A DNA stretch of 64,000 bases. It comes from Acridotheres tristis (Eukaryota > Chordata > Aves > Passeriformes > Sturnidae). Shown one piece after another: positions 1 to 13,459 of the stretch. The notes beneath the pieces are model-generated. The model ran no database searches, was not told the DNA's origin, and saw nothing but the letters and a program-made list of their open reading frames with translations. The stretch covers positions 21,891,501 through 21,955,500 of the forward strand of contig CM072892.1 of assembly GCA_037013685.1 (NCBI GenBank), read 5' to 3'. Position 1 is the first letter of the stretch, and every line of letters begins with the position of its first letter. The position numbers were made by a program, and so were the translations under genes.

Positions 1-3000
1 ATATATTTCCCATGGACTCATCTGAAAAGATATCATCCACTCAGACACCTCTGCATCTGAGCCGTGATGGGAACACTCTCCTGAGTTAGATAGCTTCAGA
101 GCAAGCATCTCGATTGTCTGCATTTCTGACTCTGCAGTGGCAAAATATTGATTTGTTCCATTTTATCCAGCCAAATGCAGAGTACCTCCATGGGGGAATG
201 ATCTCCAATGCTTCTGGACAAAGGCATTATAACCCACACCAATCCCTGCTGTTAGGGTGGATGTCATCTCTCCAGGACAAAGGATGGGGCATGGTGGGCC
301 CCCTGCAGCAACACACGTCCCAGGAAGCTACTCAGCTTGGTGGCAAAATGGTTTTTGACGGAATCTAATATGGATGGCAGTACCTCAGAAAGCAGATGTC
401 AGGAGGAATAAGCCCTGGCCAGCTAGACTGCTGCATGATTTAGACAGCAGCCTAATGTCTATTCCTTACCACCTCCAGGAGAGTGTCTCTGCTAATAGGG
501 CTTCTTCCTATCAGCAGCCGTTCTCAGTTTCTTGAACAGTAATGAAGCACAACTGGTTTGGGAAGAAAAATGTAGATGAGAGTGGGCAGAACTCCAGACC
601 TTTTCAAGTGCTCTTGTGAGCACATCCAGCAGGTCACATCTATTTCTGTGTCATGGGACAACCCAAAACTCAATTCTTCTAGCAATCCCATGACCTAATC
701 TTTATTAGTGAGGTTACTCTGTACACCTTTTGGCTCCTAGTCCTGCTGCCCACTTCAGAGCCAAACAGTCATTTGTTGTTGTAATTCAAGTTATAATTCA
801 ATATAATACAAATGTTGTTATAATTGAAGTAATTTCTGTAAGTTCAATTAGGATGTACCATTTTGCACCAGAAATGAAAGTGGCCCATTTATAAGATTTG
901 GGCTGTAGAATAGGCTGGATAATCTCTGATCACTAGCAGTATCTACCTGGGAAAAGAGTGGTAATCAGATATGGTAAATACTGTATACATAAGAGGTAGA
1001 AGTTTCATGTTTTGAGATCACATCCCTGGTTCAGTAAGATTTCTTTCCCTGTATAATGCAATGTACTCAAGGCCAGATGGATTATCTGATATTCTCACTG
1101 TCCTTTGAGATATCATCATCTCGACACTATTAAGACTGGCCTTCATAACAGGTATTCCCAGTTAATCAGGTAACCCTTTGGTCATGTTTTCAGAGATTTT
1201 AAGGACAGAACAGATAATCGTCTCTGTTTTTTTACATAATGCAAGCCCTGATTTTAATTCAGCTGGGGCACACACTATTCATTTTCACTTTCAAACATAA
1301 TAAGGGTAAAGTGTGTCTTTGCACAGTCCTTGTATTTAGAGCTGGAGAAATCCTAATTGGTCTCATTTCATGTGTCTCCTGGGGACCAGCAGAGGATCAT
1401 TCCCTTTACTGAGTGCAGATATAAGTTCTAAGTGATTCAAAAGATAGAGTTTTCACTTCTTTCCTGGAAAAAAATTTCTCCATTTGCAAAAAGATCTTGC
1501 TTATTTTCTCCACTGTTTCTACTATTATCTCTATAAACACAATAATTCAAATCTCTGGAAATATTTTCATCTCAAAAGAGGCTACCAGCTTTCTCTGTAT
1601 ACTGCCTCTCAGGGATTTGTACAGCTTTTCTTTGACTCCAAATTCACTTTAACATCACTTCGACTTTTTTTCAGGTGCAAAATCCACGGATCCTTGGATC
1701 CTCCACTTTCTCATTTTCTTGGCCACCTCGGGGAAGCCTTGCCTGTCATCCAAGCTTGAACCCTCTGCTTCAGAGCATGCTCAGCAGTGAGTAACTTGCT
1801 GAAGTGCTGGGTCTTGGGCGTCTCTGCAGCCGGGAAGCTGCTGCCGCCCACTGCATACATCAGTGCCAGAGATACTGTCTCCATGGCAACTGAGAGCTTT
1901 TTGTTTTTCTGATGAACAGTTTCAAAGAATAGAAAAAGCACATCTGGAGTTGCCATATCAGCTGCTCCCTGCCCCCCTGCCTGCCAGAGTTAACAAGAGA
2001 CAATACCTCAGTTTTAGCAGACCTGGGCTGAACATCCCAGGAGGCAGAATGAAAGCAAGTGAGGTGTACGAGAGAGGAGTATAGTGGAGTGTATTATTGA
2101 TTTAAGGATGGCTTTGGGTTGGATACCTTACTGTTTTCATGTTAGGGGCTTTGTGTGGGAGTAGTTCAACCACACCAGGCTACTCTGTATTTTCTACCTG
2201 CTATGTGTTGCTGAACATTCGAGCAGGACTAATTTTTGTATCTCTCATTTGTAAAGGCAGAGTTTCTAAGTGACCTTTTTTCAACTGTACTTCTCTTATG
2301 GGATAGAAAATTATTATGTAATTTTTTTTTTTTGGTCAGTGCTTCAGAAAGGTTCTTTAGAATTGTCATTATTTTCACTTTCTATGTCTAGTTCTAGGAG
2401 CAAGTGTTTTGCTGCTGCTGTTGTCTGCTGTGCAAGAAAGCCTCTTTTTTACAGCCCTTAATGACATCTGGGTTATCAAACAGGAAAGCCGTTTCTGCCA
2501 TGGGACCATACTTAGCCCATTCTGGACTGTATGTGTTTTCTTTAACTTCTTTGACTCCTTATGGATTGTCATTCAGATAATTTTTTGCTCTGTTCTCAGA
2601 AAGGAGATCAGGTGATCCTGGTCCTTCCCTGCCTCACACCAGCCTTTCTTGAATACAGCAGTTCTAGCAGACAATTTAACAAAGAGGTGATGCTGGCTGG
2701 CTGGCTGTGTCCAGCACAGGAAGAGGCAGAGGAATTGGGCTCCCTGCCATCAACCTCTAACTTCAGCAAGAGGGATGTGGGAAACGCAAAACCCAACCCC
2801 AGCCAAATAAAGCTGGCCTGCAAAAGACCTTCATTCCTGAAGAATTTTTGAATTAAATACTGGCTACAGCCAGCCAGATTCCACTGAAAATGACTATGTC
2901 AACTGGTTTTAAATAGCAGTCTTTCATGTATGTGTTTTTATGTTGCATCCCATTGTCTGTTGATTTCCCCATAGACACCGAGAAATTAAATCTTTTGCTC

Positions 3001-6000
3001 AACACATTTTTGTTCCGTCTTACTTGGCAAACAAGGATTTTTGAGTCTGACTCGGAACAAGATGGCTGTCTATGCATTGCTCACCATCCCCTCCCCGAAT
3101 GGCTGTTGGGAGGAGGTGACAGCTGCCTTTGTGCATCTGACAAAATCAGTGCCTCCTTTGGGTTTTCTGCCTCATTCCTGTAGCAATTCCTGTTACTCTT
3201 CCTATTATTTTAGTAGTGCTGTGGGAGTCCTTCTGTACTCTTTACGGCACAAGCCAGTCCTGACTACACTGGGCTTCCTTTGTAAACAGGCAATTCATTT
3301 CCAAGCCTTCCCCTAAGAGTGCCAGCTCCAGTGTGCAACAGTAGTCACAGATTGCAGAATTATTTCTATAAGTTACCTACCTCCAGTGTTGAGCCAGGAA
3401 ATGAGAATTAGTCCCTCCTGGGGACACAGTGCCCTTATTGCACTGCATGAGAAGAAGTCTGATTTCTTTGTGAAAAGAAAATGGAACAACTAAAGCCACC
3501 TGAATCCTTCTCCCTGGAAGAAATTCTGACAGAGACTTGGAAATGGCAGCTACAGTATTCCTTGAAATTACTGAAAGCAAATGGTAATGAGGACCAGCTG
3601 GAAAGAATGAAATCTTCCACATGGCTATATATGCCATCTATGTTTGCTCAGATTGTATGGCTATAGCCTGAAAATAAAGATCCCTTACAAGCACCCTTAT
3701 GTTCCATACCATTGCTGCAGTATGGATTTTTAATGCCTCCCAGAGTGCCCTGAGATAAGACACAAGGCTGCCTTCTTACAGCATGAGCCTGTTGATGCTG
3801 ATGTTACTACAGCACCTAAGAATTAGTGGCTGTCTTGCTTCCAGAGCAGATTTCTCCTCGAAGTCAGCAGGACATGATGCTGTTATTCAAACATTTGTGT
3901 AATACTGCAGGTCTTGAACACAGTTGTCTTCCATCTGCATCTGCTTTAAAATATAACACTATGTAAACATAATGTCCCTCTGGCTTTTGAATGGCAAGGC
4001 CCAGCACTGTACTGGAAGATCTTCAAGGCAAATCTGAAGCCTCCCCTTAAACCTGGCTAGCTTTGCCTGGGCCTCCTTTGCCTGGAGAAACTGCCTCAGT
4101 CATGATCTACCATTTGATCTGCTGATTCATTTCTGCATCTTGGACTTAAGGGAACAGTCAAGGACAAAGAGCAAGGAAGGGTTCACTGCATGGCCTCCAG
4201 TGCCATAATATGGTAGAAGCTGACTTTTCGAATGGTTTCTAGTATGTGAATTTCTGGTTTTTTTTTCCAAGACCTCTTGATACCTAAACTGTTCCCTGGG
4301 GTTCGTAATAAAGTCATCCATAACTACCATATCATACTTGGAGAGAGATGCAAAGCTAGGAATGTAATTTGATTGAGTTTTTCTCACTTGCTCTGCCAAA
4401 TATTTGTAAATATTTAGGAAGTTCAACAAACCATACTGGATTAACTATCTTTAAATTATTAGAGTTCATACCTAACTCACAGAGACACCACAGCAAAAGG
4501 GAGCTGAGAAACAGTTTGAAGGATGACAGGTTCATGGTATGCTTCCCATAGCAAGAAAGAAGCATATCAATACTTGCCAGAAGGACTCAAAGTTAGGGAA
4601 GTTAGAGCTGTTTAGAGGAGAGAATAGACAATACAATAAAACCAAACCTTCCTCATGGAGTGACAGGGAAGTTGGGTTTTCAAATCCATCTCTTATGCAC
4701 CAGTTTTGTGTGACTTCATTTTTCTGAGATTTCCTATTGTAAATAAAATGCAGTCCTGGCACCCTTCCAGTAGAAAGCACCTGTGTAGCACCAAGCAGTA
4801 TCATACAGAAGTGCTCAAAATTAGATAAGAGACCTAATTTGGGTCAGGAAATAAATATATCTATGTGCAGTGCATACCTTTAAAATAGAGGCTAAGGAGC
4901 CCAGCTGACAGCACTATGTTAACATGACTGCATTGCTTTGGGTACTAGGGTTGACTTGGACCTCTCCTAATGGTACCATATGATGGACACTCCACAGATG
5001 CTCCAGTTTATATTTCTAGCTGCCTGCATCCCTCGGGTGGTTTAAAGTGCTTCTGATGCAGAAGAAAGATTCGCTACTGAGTCACCTCTTTTTCCTTCAT
5101 GGTTTCACAGCTCTGGTCCCATGTGGAGACACTCGGGGCTGACAGGGATTCTTTAGCAGCAGCACCCCAGTGAATCACTGCTATGGAAACAGCCAGGAGT
5201 TTTGTGTATGACAGCTGGACATCTTCCAAAGAGGTAGCTCTAACTGTATCAGCCCAGGCCATGCACATGTCAGTAATGTTTCCACTATCTTCTGTCCAAG
5301 GTGCCATGTGTGTGAAATTGTTCAGACTCCTGTTTTAACGAGAGAAGGCCTAACCAGTTGCAAACTAATAATAGCCAAAATTCAACTGTCAGCATTGAAA
5401 TATATATATACACGTAAAAAATTAACTGCTGGCAAAAGAATGTAAAAAATGGAGCATGTCAGTAAAATATTTTGGCATTTCATTGGTATAAATACCCAGA
5501 CTCCCTAAGCACTTTCAATGCATAATTCAGATTTACTGCCTTTTTGTGATGGCTGAAGTGGTAGATTCTTTAAAGCTTGACATGGCTGACCATAAGCATC
5601 AATTGTACAAATCCAGAGTTACAATTTTATGGTCTGTGTGGACACTTTTCACCAAGTGCGTTAGAGATTTACTGAGGTCCTCAATGTTTGAAATGTTTTT
5701 GTGAAGAAAATTAAAATGTCAGTTAAAAAATGTGAAAATGACTGATAAATTCTCATTGGTTTTTGGAGGTCAAAGGAAAACAATCTGTTGGTTTGCATCT
5801 AAAATAAAAGCCCTCCCTCAAAGGAAAATAATTTTCCCCCTCATCTTCTCTCCTGTCATTATAGTTGATTCAACTTGATGAACGTTAACAGGCCAAGAAC
5901 TTTGAACATGGACGATGAAAAATATCTAAGCTTCATACAGCCAGGACAATACAAGCAGTGACAGGACAAAATTCCCCTGTGTGCTCTTCCCCAGTGAATA

Positions 6001-7420
6001 TGTTGGTGCTTTCATTCACACAATTCTCAGCTTCTTAGACTACTGCATAAAGTTAGCTAATAATTGGATGGAAACCCTCTACCTCTATTCAAGGGAGCGT
6101 AACAGCTCTCACAGACCATAAGTCATCACCTTTCAGTACCAAGAAGACCTGAACTGGTGACTTACACTGAAATCACATCTATATCCTTCTAGTGCAAGGA
6201 ACCATATTTCAGACTTGACTCAGCTCATCACCTCCCACCTTCATAGCCTTAGATTCATGCTGAGCCTGACTGCAGAATGATGAAAATAGCAAGACAAGGC
6301 ATTTCATGTTCTATTTCTGATCTGTAAAGAAAAGCAAAGAATGAGAAATGTCAGGAGTAAAGCCAGCCTTAGGAGATAACCTCTTTCTAGACAAAAGAGA
6401 TTTGAAAGCACAACCATCTTTATTTTAATGCCTTTCTGAATAAAACCTCTGAATCTCTTGATGCATAGGCCACCACTAATGTGATCAAATCATACTCAGA
6501 CTGTCTGTGGGTTTCTAAAGCACCTATCACTGCCAGAGCTAGGTGACAGATTGCAAGAATTAGAAGAGACATCGCTGCAGTTCCATTTATACCGTATTTT
6601 CTGTCCCCCCTAAGGCATTTTAAGATGGATTCTCTGCTCTCTGCTAAATTTGCTTTGCAGTGGTTGTGGAGCATAGAGAGAACTCAAACAGGCAGGAGAT
6701 TCCCACAGGAAAATTCCCTCAGTACGAGAGGTCTGCGCCAGTTGTGTAGCTGTGTCTTCTCCGCTGCCAGTCTGTCTACTCTCAGCAGGAACAGGGTGAA
6801 ACAAAATGCTATATTACAACAGATCTTTCTCTGGAATAAGGTCCATTATCTTGTTTGCACTGGTGGTGTAAACTGGAGTATGTGATTTATTGTTATAGCT
6901 TCCAGTTGGATAAGACCACTAAGATTTGGACATCTGCCTCTCCAGCATGCGTTAGTCAAGGGTCAAGGTCTCTCACATTTTTTCTGCAGGAAAGCCATGG
7001 GGAAAGACACCCACTGTCTGTTTGGCAAATGACTTCACAGAAAAGGATTACTGCATGCAGACCATGTATTGGTCTTAGCCTGAGGTCAGACTGAGCAGTT
7101 ACTTCACTGGAGAACATGACAAGATGTTCTCATGGCTTAAGGTTTTCTGGCTCAGGAGATCTTTTTGCCTCTAAGGATGGCAAAACAAAATTTAAGGTTT
7201 TCCCTACCTCAATTGCTCACAGGAAAACCAATCATTATTTCTTCTTTTCTGTTGCCTAGGTTTTCACACAAACAAATCACAGATACTTTTTCCTGCCTGT
7301 TGATTGTAATCTCCTCCTGTCCCCATAAACTTTAAATCAAGCCAGCCAGCCTACTCATTGGAGAGGGGTTAGTTTCAGTTTCCAGTGCTACCTGGATTTA
7401 TAATCTGCCTGCTATGCTTT
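1..7420. other. AT-rich non-coding stretch, no gene recognised
   Basis: No reading frame here looks like a known protein, and the longest open stretches are under 100 codons with no supported exon structure. The sequence is AT-rich and CpG-poor. The one site I would mark is an RFX-like X-box at 1877-1890. It may be intergenic or part of an intron of a gene whose exons lie to the left. Confidence 0.6.
1877..1890 (+). promoter_or_regulatory. Candidate RFX X-box (imperfect palindrome GTCTCCATGGCAAC)
   Basis: The 14-mer matches the RFX-family X-box layout of two half sites, GTNNCC and GGNAAC, separated by AT. RFX factors bind such sites in promoters of ciliary and some testis genes. The surroundings (about 1.78-1.89 kb) are somewhat more GC-rich than their neighbours. 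No transcription unit is visible beside it, so function is inferred from the motif alone and a chance match is possible. Confidence 0.35.
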
Positions 7421-7806
7421 ATAGAATCATCATGGAATGGTAAAATTGGTTTGGGTTGGAAGGGACCTTAAAAATCATCTAATTCCAACCCCCATTTATT
7501 AACTAAAAAATGTATTAATTTATTTTGCCTTTCACTGCTATGGGCAGTGACACCTTCCACTAGACCAGGTTGTTCTTGACCAGCCTGTCCTTGAACAGGG
7601 ATTGGGCATCCACATCTTCTCTGGGCAACCTGTTCCCTTGCCTCACTGCTCTCTTTGTAAAAAGTTTCTTCCTAATCTAATCCTACCTAATCCTTAGCTA
7701 ATCTAAACCTACCCTCTTGCACTTTAAAACTGTTGCCCTTGTCCTGTCACTACATTCCTTTTTACAAAGTCCCCCTCCGTTCTTCTTGGAGGTACTGAAA
7801 GGCAGT
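7421..7806 (-). mobile_element. CR1 LINE 3' fragment, reverse orientation
   Basis: Read on the minus strand this is the 3' end of a chicken-repeat-1 retrotransposon. On the plus strand it opens with the complement of the CR1 tail (ATAGAATCATCATGGAATGG), then the complement of the usual 'GGTCCCTTCCAACCC' segment and the region corresponding to the end of ORF2. It is 5'-truncated, as most CR1 copies are. It carries a local expansion of CTAATC-like units around 7670-7705 and is well decayed, so it cannot move. Confidence 0.85.
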
Positions 7807-10800
7807 ATGAAGGTGCAGTTGAAATTTCTCAGGTTTTATTAGTCTTCTGTTTTTTCCCACCTTGCTCCTACTGTGCCCTGCAGCTGGTTAGCCAGAACTC
7901 ATCATGTACTTACTGCAGCCAGAAATGCCTCAAGACATTCCTTCTGGGTTTCCCAAGTCGAGCTCCTTTCCTTGCATAGCCAGCCATTTCGTACAATCAG
8001 CTGAGGAAATGAGTTTATCTGCCTCTTAAAACCAGCTTGACTTTTGGCCTTACTAAAGCCGTTGATTGGCCTTCACAGAGCATCAATGTGCTCAGCATTA
8101 GAAACCTGACAATCCCTAGCCTAAATGTATGCATGGCTACTTCATACCCATTTGTTCTTGTGCCAGCATTGTCCTTTATCTTTAAATAGCTTTTTTCTCC
8201 TCCCCATGTGCTCACCCCCTGAAGTATTTATTTATAGATTGCAATTATATACCCCTTCACCAGGGTAAACAAGCCAGGCTCCTTAGTTAATTAAGATCTG
8301 GTGAATGATACAAGGCCAAGCATCATGGATGCCCAAAATCTGCCTCAGTCAGGGCTACGTTAAGATTGTCAAGAGCCAAAAAGGACACACCTAATTTTTA
8401 CCAGAGTTGGTTCTAATTGCCCTTCTACTTAATGGCGAGTTTTGTAGTTCAATCTGTGATCAAGTCTTCACTAGGCAGTCCTCCATTTTATCTTTAAGGT
8501 AAGGCAGATGTGGGCCAGCTGTGATGCACCCTGTTCCATCCTTCTTGACATAGCCAAGCGGCTGGGTAATCCACACTACCTTAATCACATTGGAGGTTAT
8601 TTTTAAAGTAAAATTAAGGAGTGAAAAATAAATGAACCTCAGTTGCTTGCTTGTACTAAACATGTCCAGACAGACACAGGAAATATGTGAGAGGCAACAG
8701 TACTGCATCAGCTCTGGGAGATGGGCTGGAGCAGTTAGCAGGGCTTTTCCATCTCTACTCTGCACGACTGTTGTAATTCATCATTTCTATAACACCATAA
8801 ATTACATGGCACTTTATAAGCACAGAGGCAGTTCTTGCTTCCCTGAAGTAGCATGACTCTCAGGACAGGGTGCCTGGCTGAAGCATGCTCTTCCCCAGAA
8901 AGGCTTCCACTATGAATGCCATGCCTACAGGACTATGTGACAACACTGCCCCATTGTCCCATCAGGAGTGGGAGTAAAAAAGCTGGGGAAAGCAGAGGGC
9001 TTTTTTCCTAACTCCCCCATATCACAGCTGGACTTCTCGTCTCTCCATGGCCTGTTTTAGCATTGCCTGGATAGAGAATAGGCTTTTTGGGGCTTTGATG
9101 CAGTCTGGCTGTCCTCCAGCAATATCCACAGTACTCCCTCCCCTCCCATATGCTCTCCATTAATATCCTCCTGTCTGCTGAATAAGGAAAGAATAACTCT
9201 CCCAGCCCCAGCCAGAGCCCCTGAGCCAGGGGAGTTCATCAGTTAGACTGGTTTCTCCTGAACCCAGATTAGGCCTCGTTAATGGGCCAGGAGGGGATTT
9301 TATTTTGCCTTTCAGCTTGTGGCTGCCCTGAGCCAGGAGTAGAGTCAAGTTACTGTGTCCGGGAATCTCAGCTATTCCAAGAGTAGGAGCAAGTGAGCTG
9401 CTGACTCAGGAGGTTTCCTAGTGTTTTCAAGCAGGGCTCAGTCCTGTCAAAGCAAACTGAACTGTTGGCGTTGCCTTCTTCTAGCCCCAGGATAGGCATT
9501 AACAAAAGTCACAGTTGACTGGAAGAGGCTGGGGAATTGATCTGGAGCAAGACTGTGGCTCATACTTTTTCCTGGCATGAACATAGGTCCTTGCAAAGGC
9601 TCATATTAGTCCTTTACCTTTTTTTACTCCTCTCCTTGGAGGGCTATTTAGTATAGTACAGATATCCACAAGCTATGAGGCAGCTCAGCTTTATTTGCAT
9701 CATTTTCTAAAAGAGAAGATAAAATCAGAGGGAGAAACAGACTTACGAGCCAAAATGTTTCATTGCAAAATCAGTGTTAAAGGGTCAAGAATCCCTGCCA
9801 TCCTGATCTTTGCTGTCACCCAGAGACCACCTTGCTTCTATGTTATGCAGGGATGCAGGAAGATCCCTCCTGTGTGGCTAAATTGTTCTTTGGACTTCCC
9901 AGAGCCTGGAATGGACTCACATCCTGTGTCTGGAACAAGCAATTAGAAGTCATGCTGAGTTCAGGATTCCTGTCCTCATTTCAATTCTGCCTACATGCTT
10001 TATCTGTTCTAAAGGAACCAGTTTCTAGAGGTTAGCAGAGAAGACAAGTCTACCACAGCAGTCGCCTGCATTCACCCCTCATGAAGCTGTGCACACTCCT
10101 TTGCACAGAGACTAAAGTCATTGGAGAGCATGTGCTCCCAAGTTTACACCCCTTCATCTCCCAGCACTTCCGTGACTCCAGCCAGCCTGTTATAACCTGT
10201 CTCGTCTCAACCCCTGCAAAGTCTTGTCAGCAGAGAGTCTCAGCTCTTTTCTTTGAGGTCATGTTAGTCTTTACTTCTTCACTGAATCTGACTTTAGGCT
10301 GCATTTTCTTACTGCCCTAGTCCCTTCTTCAAACTCACTTCATCAATGAAAAACCAGCGTAGTATGTAAAAGGCAGTTGGGTGGAAGCTGGTATTTATAA
10401 AACAGAAGGTTTCTTCTGCCTGCAGCTATTGGCATGTCTATCCTAGCCACATGCCCCAAGACTAGGATCTGATACAGGGACAAAGAAAAATAAGAGCTTC
10501 TTTTACTTGGCTTCAGTCTTGAGGATATGAAGGTCCCCACTTTGAACAGCTAAGGAGCTCTTGGCTTGTGGCCTAAATGCCACCTGTTTCTGCAGTATGG
10601 CCAGATGGGTAGGGCACCTCTCTTAGATAGCATCTGACAGATATTTCCCTATGTAAGGAGAATTTTCAGCTACCTTTTTGAAGGATTTACTATCCCTTTA
10701 GAGGTGCCCAGCACCCCAACAGTGACAAGGTGCAGACGAAGGCTCCGGCCCACTTACCTTTGGCATGCTGTTTGTTTTAGGTCAGGAGCTCTGGCAGAGG

Positions 10801-13240
10801 TTCACAGATGGTGCCTGGGGCTTGTGATGGGTACAGGGAAGCAACCAAGGAGGAAGAGCATGCTCCAGGACATTTTATTTTCTAGAAAAATGACAAGAGC
10901 TGATTTTTCTCCATAATTTAACACACCATTTCCATTAGGATAGGAGTCCCATCTACAGAATTTGTCCATTGAATAATGACCCAATGAAATCGAGGTGTCT
11001 TCCTCCAAAATCTTTGCATCAGAGGGGACTGAATTGTTTCAGTTCAGCTAACCAGGGTATGATCAGATATGTGAGACTGGAATACAGTAAAAATGAACTG
11101 CAGAAAGCAACACCTGTAAGAACAGATTTCATTTTGCTTGCTTGCTACTTATAAGACAGTGATCCCTGTAAAAAAAGGCAGGACAAACCTGCTCTGATAA
11201 ATATGACCAGATGAAATAACTCATTTCATAGTCTGTCATCTAGTTCAGTGAGTCACATGTGGTATCTCTAGAAAGTTGGTAACACCCTAGAAATCTGTAA
11301 CTTAATACATATTTAACTCAAGTCTTGTCTCATATTTAATAGCAACTCCAACTGGGCTTGCATAACAATCTAGAGAAGGGTGGGGACTGCCAACATAGGC
11401 TTGAATAGAGCACTAATAACCCTTTAGTATCCATGATGCCTAAGAAAAAATCAGCAGAGCATTTGTTTGTAGCCAAGGGTTATTTGCAAAGCAATAGAAA
11501 TGTGATTACCAAGAGATTATGTATTGGCTAAAAAGTGGGAATCCAGGCTGAGAACAAAGGATAGACACTGAGTGGTGGTAGGGATACTCTGAGCAGGATG
11601 GCTTCTAAGTGAGGGTAACATTCAGAAGAAGCTGTGAGCTCCAAATGGTCAGCTCAGAAACAAAGGGTGTCGTGAGCGTTTCAGGATAAATACAGCTAAG
11701 CTATGAGGATGCTTTATCTTCTCAGAGAGAGGAAGCCCAAATGCTGCAGTGTTTCAGGCAGCCAGAACAGCATTTACTGTGTAATGTGAAGTATTTAAGC
11801 ACACATGGGCTTCATGGTGTTTCCTTCCAATCTGCAAAGTATCAGTGTGGTGTCTTGTGGTGCCAGGAACTGGATTAAGGAGAGGAGTTCCCCAGTGGGC
11901 ATAACCTAATTGCTGTCCTACCTGGGAGACATGGCTGAAAGGCTATGGGGAAACCCTGAAGTATCACATTGTCCCTTCCAATAAAATAAATAAACATATC
12001 TGCCCCATCTTTGTCTTCTAGAGAGTACTGTACCTTCTTCTCTAGCTATTCACCTGAGGAAACATAAATACTCTCCAAGTTCCCCAGCTGGCCCCAGCTC
12101 TGCAGACCAGGGCTGTGACAAAATAGTACAGCATATAAGGACTGTATCCTGTGCACACGGACTGCCCTTCCCTCTGGATGGCTTTTCGCCCATGTACAGA
12201 GGCGACTGCTGGTGAGGCACTCATCCAGCTGCTTCAGGTGATGTATGTGTGCCCACATGAGTCTCTCCTGGAAAATCTCATGCCTTCTTGAGGGTTGTTC
12301 ACACCCATCCATATAAATACCCATGTAAACAGCATGATAGCACTTTAACACAGTTATGACCTATGATAATGGCAGTGAAACATGAAAGCTTCTCTCCTCA
12401 TCCTTGTTTTTCTGGTTTGAAAGACCAGGGTGTGACTCCCTGAGTGGAGGAAAGAGGGGTAGGTGCTCCTGTCAGTTTAGCAGCCCTGCACCAGCACTGG
12501 CAAGGCAGCTACACTGCAATTGCTTGTATGCAACTCAGGAGCTTCAGGTCACTTCTGACTCGAGGAGGCATTTATTGTCATTGGTAATTGTTACTTCCTC
12601 ACACAAAGCAAACAAAAATACCCGCTGCACCAGCACAATCACCTGCTGTGGTTTACCCAGGGGGAAAGGAGTGGGTAGTATGGCCTGGCTGATGCAAGAG
12701 AGTGCTCTGTGCTACTCCATGCTGCTTTGTGCCTTTTGGGTGATTAGGGACATGCGAAATGCTTCAGGCAGTACCTTAGCCAGTTTTCCTCTTTCACATG
12801 TGTACACCCCACACTAATCATGGGTATTGTCTGAGATAAATGGAAGTGCTTATAGTTATGAGACTTGAAGTGCACACGAGAGGGACATGCATATGTCCCT
12901 TCCCTCCCAGGTCAGCTGGGAGGGTGGATGGAAGGGGCTGAGAATGATGAGGGGGAATGACCCACTGAAGATGACGGGGATCTAGTGCCCCAAGCGTTTT
13001 GCAAATGGCTTCCTTACGTCTGAGCACAATGAGCTTGTGAAGCGAAAGGAGGCAAATGCCTTTTGCAGAAGAGCAGGGATTTTCTTCTCCTTATTGCAGG
13101 CAGGACCAGCTGCGTTCCAAACCCGTGACTGCAGCAGCCATGACCCCTCCGAAAGGAAATCTGAGCCCGCGAGCAGTTGTGCTTGGGGAGGGCCGTGCTC
13201 TCACGTTTCTCTGTTTTGTTTTGGAGCGTCGGATAAGTAG
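7807..13240. other. Non-coding stretch, no gene recognised
   Basis: Open frames such as 12404-12817 are isolated, lack family resemblance and sit in no recognisable exon structure. A good minus-strand splice-donor match (CAAAG followed by GTAAGTG on the minus strand) occurs near 10758, but I cannot pair it with a convincing exon. Nothing else in the stretch can be assigned. Confidence 0.55.
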
Positions 13241-13247
13241 TGGGCTT

Positions 13248-13408
13248 GCTTTTTCCCTTCGTTTCTTTTCTTACTTTCTTTCTCTCTCTCTTTCTCTTTT
13301 TTTTTTTTTCTCTGACTGTATTTCCACAGCCTCAAGGAAGGAATTTAAAAAAAAAAAAAAAAAAGAAGAAGAAGAAGAAGAAAAGAAAATAAAAGAAAAA
13401 AAAAGAGA
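13248..13408. repeat. Polypyrimidine tract followed by polypurine tract
   Basis: A nearly pure C/T run (about 13248-13312, with CTTTCT units and a run of T) is followed, after a short spacer, by a nearly pure A/G run (about 13347-13408, a poly-A run, then GAA units, then A-rich). The two halves are roughly complementary, so each strand could fold on itself, and each half could form a triplex. It lies immediately beside the CpG island at 13.46 kb. Confidence 0.8.
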
Positions 13409-13459
13409 TTCTGGCATGGGAACAAGTATGTTTCAAATTACAGAAAGGATGTGAAAGGT

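Noticed and set aside
5074..5307. 77-codon minus-strand open frame
   Set aside because: Less low-complexity than most, but no family, no splice signals and no conserved context were found.
10704..10760. Strong minus-strand splice donor near 10758
   Set aside because: A consensus donor alone is common by chance. The adjacent minus-strand sequence contains an early stop in one frame and no recognisable exon.
12404..12817. 137-codon plus-strand open frame
   Set aside because: No domain, no exon structure, no similarity I recognise, and it stands alone in non-coding DNA.
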